Shown here: piece by piece, positions 43,929 to 53,649 of the stretch | Layout of the letters: every line of letters starts with the position of its first letter | How positions within the stretch are numbered: the first letter of the stretch is position 1 | Assembly: GCF_042434915.1 (NCBI RefSeq) | Contig: NZ_CP170198.1 | Span: forward strand, 2,914,001-2,978,000 | Source: Aquimarina sp042434915 | GTDB taxonomy: Bacteria > Bacteroidota > Bacteroidia > Flavobacteriales > Flavobacteriaceae | Direction: 5' to 3' | DNA length: 64,000 nucleotides | Translations under genes and position numbers: made by a program | Notes under the pieces: model-generated | The model's database searches: none | What the model saw: only the letters and a program-made list of their open reading frames with translations | Told to the model about the DNA's origin: nothing

Positions 43929-44678
43929 GTGAAGACAGCATTAATTACGGGTGCAACCAGCGGAATTGGTAAAGCAACTGCTCATGAGTTAGCAAAAAAA
44001 AATATAAACCTTATACTCTGTGGTCGGCGTACAGATCGCTTAAAACAAATAGAAAATGAGCTTAACAAACACGTAAAAGTATGTACTTTAAGTTTTGATA
44101 TTCGTAATAAAGATGAGGTGTCTAAAGCTATTAAAAATCTCCCGCCAGAATTTTCAACTATTGATATATTGATTAATAATGCGGGTAATGCGCATGGACT
44201 TGACTCAATTCAATCTGGTAGCATCGATGATTGGGATGCAATGATTGATAGTAATATTAAAGGTTTGTTATATATATCAAAGGCAATACTTCCTACAATG
44301 ATAACGCAAGGTTCGGGTCATATTATTAATATCGGATCTATAGCGGGTAAAGAGGTCTATCCTAATGGTAATGTATATGCTGCAACCAAACATGCTGTTG
44401 ATGCATTAAACAAAGCAATGCTTTTAGACTTAAATGGTAAAGGAATTCGAGTTGGGGCGATCCATCCTGGGTTAGTTGAGACAGAATTTAGTGATGTTAG
44501 GTTTAAAGGAGACTCGGACAAAGCTGCTTCTGTTTACAAAGGTTTTACCCCGTTGACCCCAGAAGATATTGCAGATATCATAGCTTTTGTTGTCACCCGA
44601 CCTTATCATGTTAATATTTCAGATCTTATTGTGCTACCTACAGCACAGGCAAACAGCACTACGGTATATAAAGAGTAA
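43929..44678 (+). CDS. SDR family NAD(P)-dependent oxidoreductase
   Basis: A 249-residue classical short-chain dehydrogenase. The nucleotide motif is TGATSGIGKATA (residues 7-18), the NNAG motif is INNAGNAHG, and the catalytic YxxxK is YAATKHAVD with the preceding NIGSIAG serine. It looks like the YdfG/3-hydroxy acid dehydrogenase subgroup. The start is GTG, since an in-frame stop lies just upstream. A 49-nt gap separates it from the AlbA_2 gene. Confidence 0.94.
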   Translation: MKTALITGATSGIGKATAHELAKKNINLILCGRRTDRLKQIENELNKHVKVCTLSFDIRNKDEVSKAIKNLPPEFSTIDILINNAGNAHGLDSIQSGSIDDWDAMIDSNIKGLLYISKAILPTMITQGSGHIINIGSIAGKEVYPNGNVYAATKHAVDALNKAMLLDLNGKGIRVGAIHPGLVETEFSDVRFKGDSDKAASVYKGFTPLTPEDIADIIAFVVTRPYHVNISDLIVLPTAQANSTTVYKE

Positions 44679-44727
44679 TCCGTATAAAGTTTAATGTAAA
44701 CACACCCATTCCCCAAACAATTGCAGC

Positions 44728-45864
44728 GTGATAAATAAACGACTTTTGGTAAAACATTTATTGGCTCATAATGACGAAAATAGTTTTTATGATAAAAAAC
44801 GCTTGCTTGGCCTTGGAGAACGTGAGGGAAAGGCCAAATTTTTAAAACATATTTGTGCCCTAGCAAATTCTAATCCAAAAAACACCTCTTATATGGTTAT
44901 TGGGGTAGAGGATGAAGATAACACTATTACCGGAGTAGATTTTTTTGACGACAGCAAAATCCAAAACTTAGTTAACGCATATTTGGAGAATCCCCCTCTT
45001 GTAGCTTACGAGAATATTCCCTTTCCGCATTTACCAGAAGATAAAGTTGTGGGACTTGTTTCAATTAGATCGCAACAAGGAAAACTTTGTGCTTTGAAAA
45101 GAAACATCTGGAAATATTATGGAGGAACTGTTTTTTTTAGAGAAGGCAGCATTAGCATGCCCAAAGTTTTTGATATTGAAATTAAAGATATAAATTCTAA
45201 AATCGTAACTGCTATTGAAAGTAACGCGCAAAACAATATTGAGCTTACATTGGATGGTGTTTTTGATTTTTTAAAGTTTAGACGCGACTATAATCCTCAA
45301 TATAAAGTTTTCAAAGAGTACTTTGTAGTGTGTTGGGCTGGAAAGGCTCATCAAACGAAGAAAACAACTTACTATTCGCGAGTAGATATCGCTTTAATTA
45401 ATGAACAAGTTAAGCTGTTCTATTCTGAATTGGATGAGGTAAGTATTAGTATTACTGAAGACGAATTTAAAATTATCGAGTATGTTAAGTTAGGCTTGCA
45501 CAAAAGTTTCAAATACTATCCATTAGAAGAGGTTAGAATCGTTTTTAGAGATAATGCACAGTATGATATAGAACGTGAGCTTTTATTTGAACCCCCTCAA
45601 TTTGACAAAAAAGTGTTATATCACCTATACAACAGTACGACCGCTTTAATTGATAAATTAAAGTCTAATACCCTTTTGTCCCAAAATGATCAATCTGATC
45701 TACTAAACTTGCCTGCAACTTATTTAATATGCTACTTTAACGGCTTCAAAGAAGCTAAAGATAAACTTGAAGAAGCTAAACCTCATTTAAAAAATTATAG
45801 TAAACAGGTGTACAGTTTATATAAAGAGAGTATACGTATTTTACGCAAAGTGAGTTATAACTAA
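44728..45864 (+). CDS. AlbA_2/Schlafen-type ATP-binding domain protein
   Basis: A 378-residue cytosolic protein. Residues about 20-150 match the AlbA_2 (Schlafen AAA_4-like) domain: GEREGKAKFLKHICALANSN, YMVIGVEDEDNTITGVDFFD and GTVFFREGS. The remaining 230 residues are helical and unassigned (YSRVDIALINEQVKLFYSEL). This domain binds nucleic acid in some bacterial regulators and effectors, and its role here is unknown. Start is GTG. It is followed 5 nt later by a metallophosphoesterase gene, so the pair is co-translated. Confidence 0.8.
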   Translation: MINKRLLVKHLLAHNDENSFYDKKRLLGLGEREGKAKFLKHICALANSNPKNTSYMVIGVEDEDNTITGVDFFDDSKIQNLVNAYLENPPLVAYENIPFPHLPEDKVVGLVSIRSQQGKLCALKRNIWKYYGGTVFFREGSISMPKVFDIEIKDINSKIVTAIESNAQNNIELTLDGVFDFLKFRRDYNPQYKVFKEYFVVCWAGKAHQTKKTTYYSRVDIALINEQVKLFYSELDEVSISITEDEFKIIEYVKLGLHKSFKYYPLEEVRIVFRDNAQYDIERELLFEPPQFDKKVLYHLYNSTTALIDKLKSNTLLSQNDQSDLLNLPATYLICYFNGFKEAKDKLEEAKPHLKNYSKQVYSLYKESIRILRKVSYN

Positions 45865-45869
45865 ATGAT

Positions 45870-46598
45870 ATGAAAAGAACATTTGCTATAGGTGATATTC
45901 ATGGAGGTTACCGAGCTATTTATCAATTAATTAAGAAGCTTAATCTTACATCAACTGATCATTTGGTTTTCCTTGGAGATTTTGTAGATGGTTGGAGCGA
46001 AAGTTTTGATGTGATAACTTATTTAATAGCACTTCAAAAGAAATATAATTGCACTTTTATTCGAGGTAATCACGACCAACTTTTTTACAATTGGTTACAA
46101 ACTAATGAGACCACACAAGCATGGCTAGCTAATGGTGGTCAGACAACACTTAAATCATACGCTTCGGTAAAACCTTCATTATTGGCGGTCCATATAGAAT
46201 TTTTTAAAAACCTTAAAAATTATTACGTAGATTCATTGAACCGTTTATTTATTCATGCTGGTTTTACAAATCAACACGGTCCTGATCAAGAATATTTTGA
46301 AAAAATGCATTATTGGGATCGTACACTCTGGGAATTGGCGATTGCTCTGGATCCAAATCTTTCTACAAAAAGCGTTCGTTATCCTAAACGATTGCAATTA
46401 TTTAATGAAATATATATTGGTCATACACCCGTAACCAAAATTAACAAAACTACACCTGTGTGCGCTGCAAATGTATGGAACGTTGATACTGGGGCTGCTT
46501 TTAAAGGCCCTATTACCGCAATTAATGTAGATACAAAAGAATGGTGGCAATCTGATCCAGTATATACGTTATACCCAAGCGAAGAAGGAAGAAATTAA
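45870..46598 (+). CDS. Metallophosphoesterase (Ser/Thr phosphatase-like)
   Basis: A 242-residue protein with the phosphoesterase motif set: GDIHGGYRAI (residues 7-16), GDFVDGWSE, RGNHDQLF, FIHAGF and YIGHTPVTK. This is the ApaH/PrpA-like single-domain form, but GDFVDGW replaces the usual GDxVDRG. It lies 5 nt after the AlbA_2 gene, so the two probably act together. Confidence 0.92.
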   Translation: MKRTFAIGDIHGGYRAIYQLIKKLNLTSTDHLVFLGDFVDGWSESFDVITYLIALQKKYNCTFIRGNHDQLFYNWLQTNETTQAWLANGGQTTLKSYASVKPSLLAVHIEFFKNLKNYYVDSLNRLFIHAGFTNQHGPDQEYFEKMHYWDRTLWELAIALDPNLSTKSVRYPKRLQLFNEIYIGHTPVTKINKTTPVCAANVWNVDTGAAFKGPITAINVDTKEWWQSDPVYTLYPSEEGRN

Positions 46599-46621
46599 TG
46601 TTTTTTGAAAAGAGTGATGTG

Positions 46622-47068
46622 CTATTCGAAAGAGATTACCTCGAACCTAGTCATCGTCATATCGGGACATAGTCTCTCTTTTAATTTTATACTAAGCAAA
46701 TCAGAGCTTTTATTTGATATTTTTAATTCATATTGTTTTAATAATATATTGGACAATCCTAACATAAGTACTTGACCTTTGGCTGGAGTATTTACTAATG
46801 AAGAACCAATATTTTGTAACTGCTCTATTTTAACTGTAATACTTTTATCGTATGTCTTCCCGCATAGAGAGGTTTTATCAGAACTTAATTTTACATTACT
46901 AGCACGTATCAAAATAGTATTTGGATCTATGATGAGAGCTTCACCCCTATATTTTGGTTTTTGAGGCATTGATTTGGTATCTACAGGTTGTTTGATTTCC
47001 TTAGAAACTTCTTGCGATTTACAGGCCCACAAACACATCAAAAAACAACAATAAATTACAGTTCTCAT
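46622..47068 (-). CDS. Uncharacterised lipoprotein
   Basis: A 148-residue protein with a lipoprotein signal (MRTVIYCCFLMCLWACKSQE, lipidated cysteine at residue 16). The mature domain starts with a Gln/Pro/Lys linker (VDTKSMPQKPKYRGEALIID), then beta-rich sequence. No family recognised. It is convergent with the metallophosphoesterase gene and 51 nt downstream of the T9SS protein gene, past its terminator. Confidence 0.75.
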   Translation of the reverse strand: MRTVIYCCFLMCLWACKSQEVSKEIKQPVDTKSMPQKPKYRGEALIIDPNTILIRASNVKLSSDKTSLCGKTYDKSITVKIEQLQNIGSSLVNTPAKGQVLMLGLSNILLKQYELKISNKSSDLLSIKLKERLCPDMTMTRFEVISFE

Positions 47069-47080
47069 AGAATCAAAATA

Positions 47081-47111
47081 AAAGAGGATTACTGTGATAG
47101 TAACCCTCTTT
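47081..47111 (-). terminator. Terminator of the T9SS BNR protein gene
   Basis: Stem AAAGAGGATTACT (47081-47093) pairs with AGTAACCCTCTTT (47099-47111), one mismatch and a 5-nt loop, just past the stop codon of the large gene. Confidence 0.7.
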
Positions 47112-47119
47112 GTATGGTT

Positions 47120-50100
47120 TTATTTTTTAATTATTTTAAAATTGCTATTGATTGATTGACCTTTAATCTTTACATAATAAAATCCTGCAGGACGTGCTCC
47201 TGCATTCCATTCTATAGGTTTAGTAGCATCAATATTATCATTAACGAATACACTTCTTCCTGAAATATCAAAGATCTCTAAAGAAATTTTCCGTTTTATC
47301 TTTAATGGTTTAAAATTAAAAATAAAACGATCAGAGGATGGATTAGGGTATACCAACGGTGTCATTTCACTATTAATAACAGCGAGGGTCTCTGACGCAT
47401 TTTCATTATTTTCTGGTAGTAACGCGGTGGATGTTACAGAACCAAAAATTTGAAATACTTGGTCCAAAGGTTCTCTTTCTAATGCAATAGAAACAGGTGT
47501 CCAATCTGTCGCACCTGTACCAAATAAGTTTAAATCATCCTTAAATTGCGGTTCTAAACCAACTCCTCCAGCTTGAGAAGACCAAAACCATTGCGTCTCT
47601 TCGGGAGTAAATGATAAGTTTGTATACACAGATAGCCAATAGGATCCCGTAGTAAGGCTTAATGCTTCGGGTAACTCTAGTGTTAAATTAGTATCTGTAG
47701 CTTCAGATGTCGGTGTAAGCTCACCACTATTATAAATTTCTTCTCCAGGAGTACCCGCGTTATTCTCATAGATAACTACTGTAGCACTTGTTAATAATGG
47801 AGCATTATTGGCACTACCGTAGGCTAGAATTTTTTCGATATTCCAAACATAGCCATCTGGTACATTAAAATCATCGACAGACTGAGCTAGTCCTCCAAAA
47901 TCTGTAAAAAATTGTGATGGCAGCGAAGAAATCGCAGGTTCAATCTGCTCATATACAGCAGTCTCGGTAATGTTAATTGTAAAACCTTCGGATACTTGCT
48001 CGTTTCCAGAAGAAGCTATCAACCCGATCGCAGCTTTACCCAAGCTATCAGAAGCATATGTTATCGTTAAAAGATCACCTTTAAGTAGCACCGTAACCAG
48101 TTCTGGATTTGAATTAGTTACTTCAACCGTTATGGCATCTCCCGATGACTGTTCGAATAGACCGGCAATATTAATAGTAGTAGGTTCGCTGTTTTCACTA
48201 ATAACCAAATCCTCTAATAAATATGCAACACTTAGTTCTGATTCTGGTAAGGGATTAGCGACCAAAGGAAAACGTGCACTAAATAAACCACTACCATGTG
48301 CTGCAACTGCCACAAATCCGTCTTTTCTCACCTTTACTTGATCTGCAACGGCATTTCCTATAACAAAAGACTCTTTGATCCAGCGAGTACGCTCACCATT
48401 GATTCTGTTCGTATAATACAAACCAGTACTTGTGGCTGCAAATAAACGTTGAAGACTAGCTCCAAATCCAGTACTACTACCAAAAAACGCTGTGCTTCGT
48501 ACCGAAGGTCCGTTTCCAGAACCATCTGTATTTTCTTCTAAATTACCACTAATATTTATCCACGTATCTCCTGCATCTTCTGTTAAAAAAATACTTTGAA
48601 TTCTATAGTTAGAAAAAGTAACAACTACACGGTCTGAGTTAGAAGGATCTACATCGATATCATTAACATAGCCGAGAGGTAATCCTTTCCCAGCAGAAAT
48701 ATTTACAGGTTCTTGATCATCAATATTGGCATTGTCCAAACGGTAAATATCACCTGAGTTTGTACCATAATACAAACGATTCGCGATAGGGTATTTTGAA
48801 ATTGCTAACGACGTAATTGTAGTCCCTACTGGAGTATCTGTTTTTGGCAAATCTACCCAATTAACTGTAGCAGGCGCATTAGAAAATAAAGGTAGAGCAT
48901 CTAGATCGTTATTTCTCCAGATTCTATTACCATCGGGTAAATACATAACATTATCATTATTAGGATCCAAAATAAAAGGAGTAATAAAGGCTAAGTTATT
49001 TGCACCAGCTGGCAATACTCTACTAAAAGAAATAAAAGTACCAGCCTCATCAAAATTGAACCTATATATATTTCCTCGTTGTGAAGAAACATAACGTGTT
49101 AATCCTGCATCTGCAATTGCATTAAAAGATCCATCTCCACTAAAATCTTCTATCCAAGGTTCTATACCCGATGTAGAAGATGTAAACCACGTACCATTAT
49201 CTTGAAACCCTGCCAATAAATCGTCAGAGTTGGCTTCTGGATCAAATGAAACAGCGTATGGTTGTGTCGTAATGTATCCATTATTAAGAGAAGTCCAATC
49301 TACGGGTTCTACCCCTGGATTTTCTGCAGTAATATCTTCTGTAATAAAAACTCCTCCATCATTACCCGATAATGCTCTATTAGGATTTGATGGATAAAAT
49401 ACTAGGTTATGCTGATCAGGATGTTGATCTGTATAAGTACTTATATTATTAAGAGGAGAATATCCACCGATCCACGATGGTAATTCTGCTGGAGTTGTAA
49501 AACCTGTTTCCGAACGATATAAATTAGTTCCTCCAACAAAAACATAGTTGCAATTACTTGGATGTACTTTGATAACCATATTATAGCCTCCTTGCAGGTT
49601 CAAATTACCAACAGATCCACCTATAGTTAGAGGCAAATTCTGTGTTAAATCCGTCCATGCTTCTTCCGTTCCTTGGTTAAGTGCGTCATATTTATAAAGA
49701 AATGCAGGTGTTCCTCCAGCTATATTTTGTGCAAAAAAGTAAACGAAATTTTCGTGCATCGGATCGATTCCCATAACTGTTCTACCTAAAGAACCAACGA
49801 GTTCAGGTGGCGTAATTGCAGCCCATGTATCTCCATCTGTGGATGTAAAAAAGCCAGCATTTGGAATTCCATTTGAGGCAATAGTTACATAAATTTTGCC
49901 TCCAGATGTTATCGCTACCTCGGTAGTGCTATCAAATCCTCCTGGAAGTACCTCTTCAAAAGAATTTCCTTCATCCTTTGATCTAAACACCCCGTTAAAT
50001 GTAGCAACATATAGATCTCCGTTTGTTGGGTTTACAGCAATAGAGTTAATAAGATCAAAAGGAGCTATTGCACGAATATCTCCATCATCTGTAGCGCTTA

Positions 50101-50800
50101 ATAATTTCCAAGTTCGACCACCATTAATAGATTTGTAAACTCCAGTACCCGTATAGAATGCTCCACCAGAACTAGCCGAGTTCCCGGAACGCTCTCCAGA
50201 TCCATAATACCAAATGCGTTGCTTACCAGGTCTTGGATCTTGAACAATACAAGTAATACTAGGCGATTGTCTACTTGTAGTAACTTTTTTCCAAGTCTGA
50301 CCAGAATTTTCTGACCTCCATAAACCCCCAGAAACTCCTCCTGCTAGGATAACATTTTCGTTGGTTGCATCGATCGCCAATGCACGTGTTCTACCTCCAA
50401 CATTATAAGGCCCTCTATTTTTCCAATAAGAAAATTGAACACCTTTTGAAGATTTTGTAGCTGCTGATTTTTTTAAGTCATCCCCAGTACGAATATTTTT
50501 TGAAAAATCGAGCTCTAATGTTCTAATCTCTGAAGGGATTTGACCCGTATTTGGATCTTTAAGTCTATTAAACTCATATTCGATTCGATCCAATGCCCTA
50601 TCGCCAACTGCTCTAGGAGCACCTTCGATTGCACCAGTATTACTGTCATATAATTTTGACTGTTTGTAAAGCTGGTGACCGCGAGGTGTTGACTGTGGAT
50701 CTGCTTTTGTTTTTAACGTTTGTGCTACTGCTGTATACCCTACTAACAACAATAAAAAAACACAAACATTGCTCTTTGAAGAGAGTAATGATACATGCAT
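47120..50800 (-). CDS. T9SS-secreted BNR/VPS10-like protein with a C-terminal sorting domain
   Basis: A 1226-residue secreted protein. Signal peptide: residues 1-27. A propeller region spans about 100-850 with Asp-box motifs (SENSGQTWKKV, SINGGRTWKLL, SKDEGNSFEEV, TEDAGDTWINI). A cadherin-like segment follows (about 880-960), then another beta domain. The type IX sorting domain is at about 1150-1226, with YPNPSSDRFIFNF, LEIFDISGRSVF and AGFYYVKIKGQSINSNFKI. It is exported by the same secretion system that uses Gld proteins. The substrate or role is unknown. A terminator lies just downstream, and the gene has its own promoter. Confidence 0.93.
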   Translation of the reverse strand: MHVSLLSSKSNVCVFLLLLVGYTAVAQTLKTKADPQSTPRGHQLYKQSKLYDSNTGAIEGAPRAVGDRALDRIEYEFNRLKDPNTGQIPSEIRTLELDFSKNIRTGDDLKKSAATKSSKGVQFSYWKNRGPYNVGGRTRALAIDATNENVILAGGVSGGLWRSENSGQTWKKVTTSRQSPSITCIVQDPRPGKQRIWYYGSGERSGNSASSGGAFYTGTGVYKSINGGRTWKLLSATDDGDIRAIAPFDLINSIAVNPTNGDLYVATFNGVFRSKDEGNSFEEVLPGGFDSTTEVAITSGGKIYVTIASNGIPNAGFFTSTDGDTWAAITPPELVGSLGRTVMGIDPMHENFVYFFAQNIAGGTPAFLYKYDALNQGTEEAWTDLTQNLPLTIGGSVGNLNLQGGYNMVIKVHPSNCNYVFVGGTNLYRSETGFTTPAELPSWIGGYSPLNNISTYTDQHPDQHNLVFYPSNPNRALSGNDGGVFITEDITAENPGVEPVDWTSLNNGYITTQPYAVSFDPEANSDDLLAGFQDNGTWFTSSTSGIEPWIEDFSGDGSFNAIADAGLTRYVSSQRGNIYRFNFDEAGTFISFSRVLPAGANNLAFITPFILDPNNDNVMYLPDGNRIWRNNDLDALPLFSNAPATVNWVDLPKTDTPVGTTITSLAISKYPIANRLYYGTNSGDIYRLDNANIDDQEPVNISAGKGLPLGYVNDIDVDPSNSDRVVVTFSNYRIQSIFLTEDAGDTWINISGNLEENTDGSGNGPSVRSTAFFGSSTGFGASLQRLFAATSTGLYYTNRINGERTRWIKESFVIGNAVADQVKVRKDGFVAVAAHGSGLFSARFPLVANPLPESELSVAYLLEDLVISENSEPTTINIAGLFEQSSGDAITVEVTNSNPELVTVLLKGDLLTITYASDSLGKAAIGLIASSGNEQVSEGFTINITETAVYEQIEPAISSLPSQFFTDFGGLAQSVDDFNVPDGYVWNIEKILAYGSANNAPLLTSATVVIYENNAGTPGEEIYNSGELTPTSEATDTNLTLELPEALSLTTGSYWLSVYTNLSFTPEETQWFWSSQAGGVGLEPQFKDDLNLFGTGATDWTPVSIALEREPLDQVFQIFGSVTSTALLPENNENASETLAVINSEMTPLVYPNPSSDRFIFNFKPLKIKRKISLEIFDISGRSVFVNDNIDATKPIEWNAGARPAGFYYVKIKGQSINSNFKIIKK

Positions 50801-50827
50801 AGTTTAAGTTAATTTGTGTGAATAATG

Positions 50828-50862
50828 CAAAACTAATTGATTTATTTAGTTTAAACTACAAA
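50828..50862 (-). promoter_or_regulatory. Promoter for the T9SS BNR protein gene
   Basis: Minus-strand TTTG (50859-50862), 23 nt, TAGTTTTG (50828-50835), a perfect TAnnTTTG. The start site would be about 20 nt before the ATG. Confidence 0.6.
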
Positions 50863-51197
50863 AATCTATCAACTATGTTATTATTTTATAAAACTCACCT
50901 TATTGCATTGATCTATGATCCTAGAGTATGTAAATATCAATTTAAAATATAAGTATTTGATTATTAATAGTATACACTTAAGACGACTATAAATTAGTGA
51001 TAAAATACACACGTGTATAATCTATATATGAGTTAGATTAAAACTGTTAATTGCGGTAAAACCATAGCTTTCAAAATGTTAATCATCTTACTTTTATCAC
51101 TAACTAAATTTTTTATGTAAAATAATTGGCTTGGGATTTGCTACACCTATCTACTATTTTGATTAATCGCATTACATTCACTCTAAAACTTATACAA
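50863..51197. other. Intergenic region of about 335 nt
   Basis: AT-rich DNA between divergent genes (minus-strand BNR protein and plus-strand DUF6624 protein). Promoters for both are expected. I see no gene, tRNA, repeat array or strong hairpin. Confidence 0.5.
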
Positions 51198-51836
51198 ATG
51201 AATTCATTTGAAAAACTGAAATTAATCTTTATGTTGTTGGTTTTATCATTAGCAACAGTAAGAAGCCAAGAGACAAACGAGCTTGATCTAAATAATGATA
51301 GTGTTACAAGTTTGATGGAGAAAGCGGTTGATAAGGATCAATCATTAAGAAATTCTCTTAGAGACGTAATGAAGCAACCTGACTTTCAAAAAACACCCGA
51401 ATTCATAAAACTGATTACAGAGATAAAGCAAAATGACATTGAAAATCAAAAACTTGTCTCCACAGTAATTAAAAATTATGGTTGGCCAGAAGTTGAAAAA
51501 ACTAGCATTAAAACTGTTGAAGCCATGTTTTATTTTATACAACATTCTAACGTAACTTTTATGGAGGAACATTTGGATGACATTAAACTATCTGCTGAAA
51601 AAGGTGACCTTAGCAAAGATAAATTGGCTATGCTTGAAGACCGAATATTGTTACTCAATAATAAACCTCAACGGTATGGTACTCAGCCTAAACCTATAAC
51701 TGGCAAACAAATAACCAAAGAAATTTGGCCTATCGAAGACTTTAAAAATATTGATCAACGAAGAAAATCCATGGGGTTAGAGCCTTTTGAAAAATTTCTT
51801 AAATCAAATGGTTATTCTTATCAAGAGAACCAATAA
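51198..51836 (+). CDS. Secreted DUF6624-like protein
   Basis: A 212-residue exported protein with a signal peptide (EKLKLIFMLLVLSLATVRSQ). The C-terminal two thirds match DUF6624: NYGWPEV, FYFIQHSN, LEDRILLLNNKPQRYGTQ, WPIEDFKNIDQRRKSMGLEP. No enzymatic role is established for the family. ATG 51198 begins the signal peptide; the longer frame upstream has no export character. It converges with an aldehyde dehydrogenase gene and shares a terminator with it. Confidence 0.82.
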   Translation: MNSFEKLKLIFMLLVLSLATVRSQETNELDLNNDSVTSLMEKAVDKDQSLRNSLRDVMKQPDFQKTPEFIKLITEIKQNDIENQKLVSTVIKNYGWPEVEKTSIKTVEAMFYFIQHSNVTFMEEHLDDIKLSAEKGDLSKDKLAMLEDRILLLNNKPQRYGTQPKPITGKQITKEIWPIEDFKNIDQRRKSMGLEPFEKFLKSNGYSYQENQ

Positions 51837-51872
51837 TTTTTTGACCATACAGCAGCATACGGATAACAAATA

Positions 51873-51910
51873 AAGAAACCTTCAGAGTTTAAAAACTCTG
51901 AAGGTTTCTT
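51873..51910. terminator. Bidirectional terminator, 18-bp perfect arms
   Basis: AAGAAACCTTCAGAGTTT (51873-51890) pairs fully with the complement at 51893-51910, with only AA between the arms. Lies between convergent genes. Confidence 0.8.
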
Positions 51911-51937
51911 GCTTAGTATTATTTTTATAGTATCACC

Positions 51938-53491
51938 TTACAAATCAAACTTGATCCCTTGAGCTAAGGGCAACTCGGTAGTATAGTTTATAGTATTTGT
52001 TTGTCTACGCATGTAGACTTTCCATGCATCCGAACCAGATTCACGACCTCCACCAGTTTCCTTCTCTCCACCAAATGCACCTCCAATTTCTGCTCCAGAC
52101 GTACCTATATTTACATTGGCAATGCCACAATCTGATCCAGCATGAGATAAAAAGCGTTCGGCTTCTCTAAGATTATTAGTCATAATAGCAGACGACAATC
52201 CTTGGGCAACTCCGTTCTGTAATTCGATTGCATTTTCTACTTCACCAGAGTATTTTATTAAGTATAAAACGGGAGCGAACGTTTCATGCTGTACGATTTC
52301 AAAAGAATTTTCGGCTTCGGCTATGGCTGGTTTCACATAACAACCACTTTCATAACCTTCACCAGAAAGAACTCCGCCCTCTACAATGATATTCCCACCT
52401 TGTTTTACAACGTTACTTAGTGCGGCTTGGTATCCTTTGACAGCTTCTTGATCTATAAGAGGTCCCACATGATTTGATTCATCTAAGGGATTACCTATTC
52501 GCAGTTGTTTATAAGCATCTACTACGGCATTCTTTACTTTATCATACATCGATTCATGTATAATTAGACGTCGTGTAGAGGTACATCGTTGACCTGCGGT
52601 ACCTACGGCTCCAAAAACTGCACCGATCACGGTCATTTTTATATCTGCATCTGGGGTTACAATAATAGCATTGTTACCTCCTAATTCTAATAATGATTTA
52701 CCTAATCGCTGTCCTACGGTTGCGGCCACGATCTTACCCATACGCGTTGATCCAGTTGCAGAAATCAACGGTACGCGTTTATCTGTAGTCATAAATTCAC
52801 CAACTTGATAGTCTCCATTAATTAAACAGGAAATACCTTCTGGTAAATTGTTTTTCTTTAACACTTTGGCTATAATATTTTGACATGCAACACCACATAA
52901 TGGTGTCTTTTCACTAGGTTTCCATACACATACATCACCACAAATCCATGCTAAAGCTGTATTCCAGGCCCATACAGCTACTGGAAAGTTAAATGCTGAA
53001 ATAATACCTACGATTCCTAATGGATGATATTGTTCGTACATACGGTGTCCAGGACGTTCAGAATGCATAGTAAGTCCATGTAACTGTCGAGATAATCCTA
53101 CAGCAAAATCACAAATATCTATCATCTCTTGTACTTCACCTAAACCTTCTTGGTATGATTTCCCCATTTCGTACGAAACCAATTTACCTAAGGGCTCTTT
53201 AAGACGTCGTAACTCTTCTCCAAACTGACGAACCACCTCTCCTCGCAATGGTGCGGGCTTTGTTCTCCATTCTTTAAAAGCAATTGTAGCCGTATCGATA
53301 ACCCGTTGGTAGTCCTCTTGAGAAGTCGCACTTACCTTTGCAATCAACTTACCATCTACAGGGGAGATGGATGAAAATTCTGTGTCTGATGAGAACCAGT
53401 CTGCTCCCGTTGAAGTTCCTTTATTTGTAGTGGAAACACCAAGTTGTTTTAACGCATCTTGAATTCCAAAATCTGTTGCTATCATTGTCAT
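51938..53491 (-). CDS. amaB: ALDH7-type aldehyde dehydrogenase (alpha-aminoadipic semialdehyde dehydrogenase-like)
   Basis: A 517-residue NAD-dependent enzyme close to antiquitin/AmaB. Diagnostic stretches are ISPVDGKLIAKVSA, EMGKSYQEGLGEVQEMIDIC, GIISAFNFPVAVWAWN, LLELGGNNAI, GTAGQRCTSTRRL (catalytic Cys), HETFAPVLYLI and GGAFGGEKETGGGRESGSDA. The family oxidises alpha-aminoadipic semialdehyde in lysine breakdown, and also betaine or other aldehydes. The neighbour upstream is 3-hydroxyanthranilate dioxygenase, so a link to tryptophan breakdown is also possible. It has a long gap to that gene and may be a separate unit. Either ATG 53491 or ATG 53485 could be used. Confidence 0.94.
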   Translation of the reverse strand: MTMIATDFGIQDALKQLGVSTTNKGTSTGADWFSSDTEFSSISPVDGKLIAKVSATSQEDYQRVIDTATIAFKEWRTKPAPLRGEVVRQFGEELRRLKEPLGKLVSYEMGKSYQEGLGEVQEMIDICDFAVGLSRQLHGLTMHSERPGHRMYEQYHPLGIVGIISAFNFPVAVWAWNTALAWICGDVCVWKPSEKTPLCGVACQNIIAKVLKKNNLPEGISCLINGDYQVGEFMTTDKRVPLISATGSTRMGKIVAATVGQRLGKSLLELGGNNAIIVTPDADIKMTVIGAVFGAVGTAGQRCTSTRRLIIHESMYDKVKNAVVDAYKQLRIGNPLDESNHVGPLIDQEAVKGYQAALSNVVKQGGNIIVEGGVLSGEGYESGCYVKPAIAEAENSFEIVQHETFAPVLYLIKYSGEVENAIELQNGVAQGLSSAIMTNNLREAERFLSHAGSDCGIANVNIGTSGAEIGGAFGGEKETGGGRESGSDAWKVYMRRQTNTINYTTELPLAQGIKFDL

Positions 53492-53649
53492 AGTATTCTG
53501 TTTTGATATAAAATGTAAAGATAAGTTCTTAAATACTAAATAGGAAACTTGACTGGTTTTGAGCTAACTTTTAAGTTACCCTTGCTAGAATTCACAATTA
53601 TTTTGTCAAATTGATCTTTTAAAGTTTCCTAATTTAATCAATTGACAAT

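Noticed and set aside
43929..46598. Defence island reading of the SDR/AlbA_2/phosphatase run
   Set aside because: AlbA_2 and phosphatase domains occur in defence systems, but no nuclease, effector, integrase or neighbouring defence gene is present and the base composition matches the surroundings; kept only as a finding.
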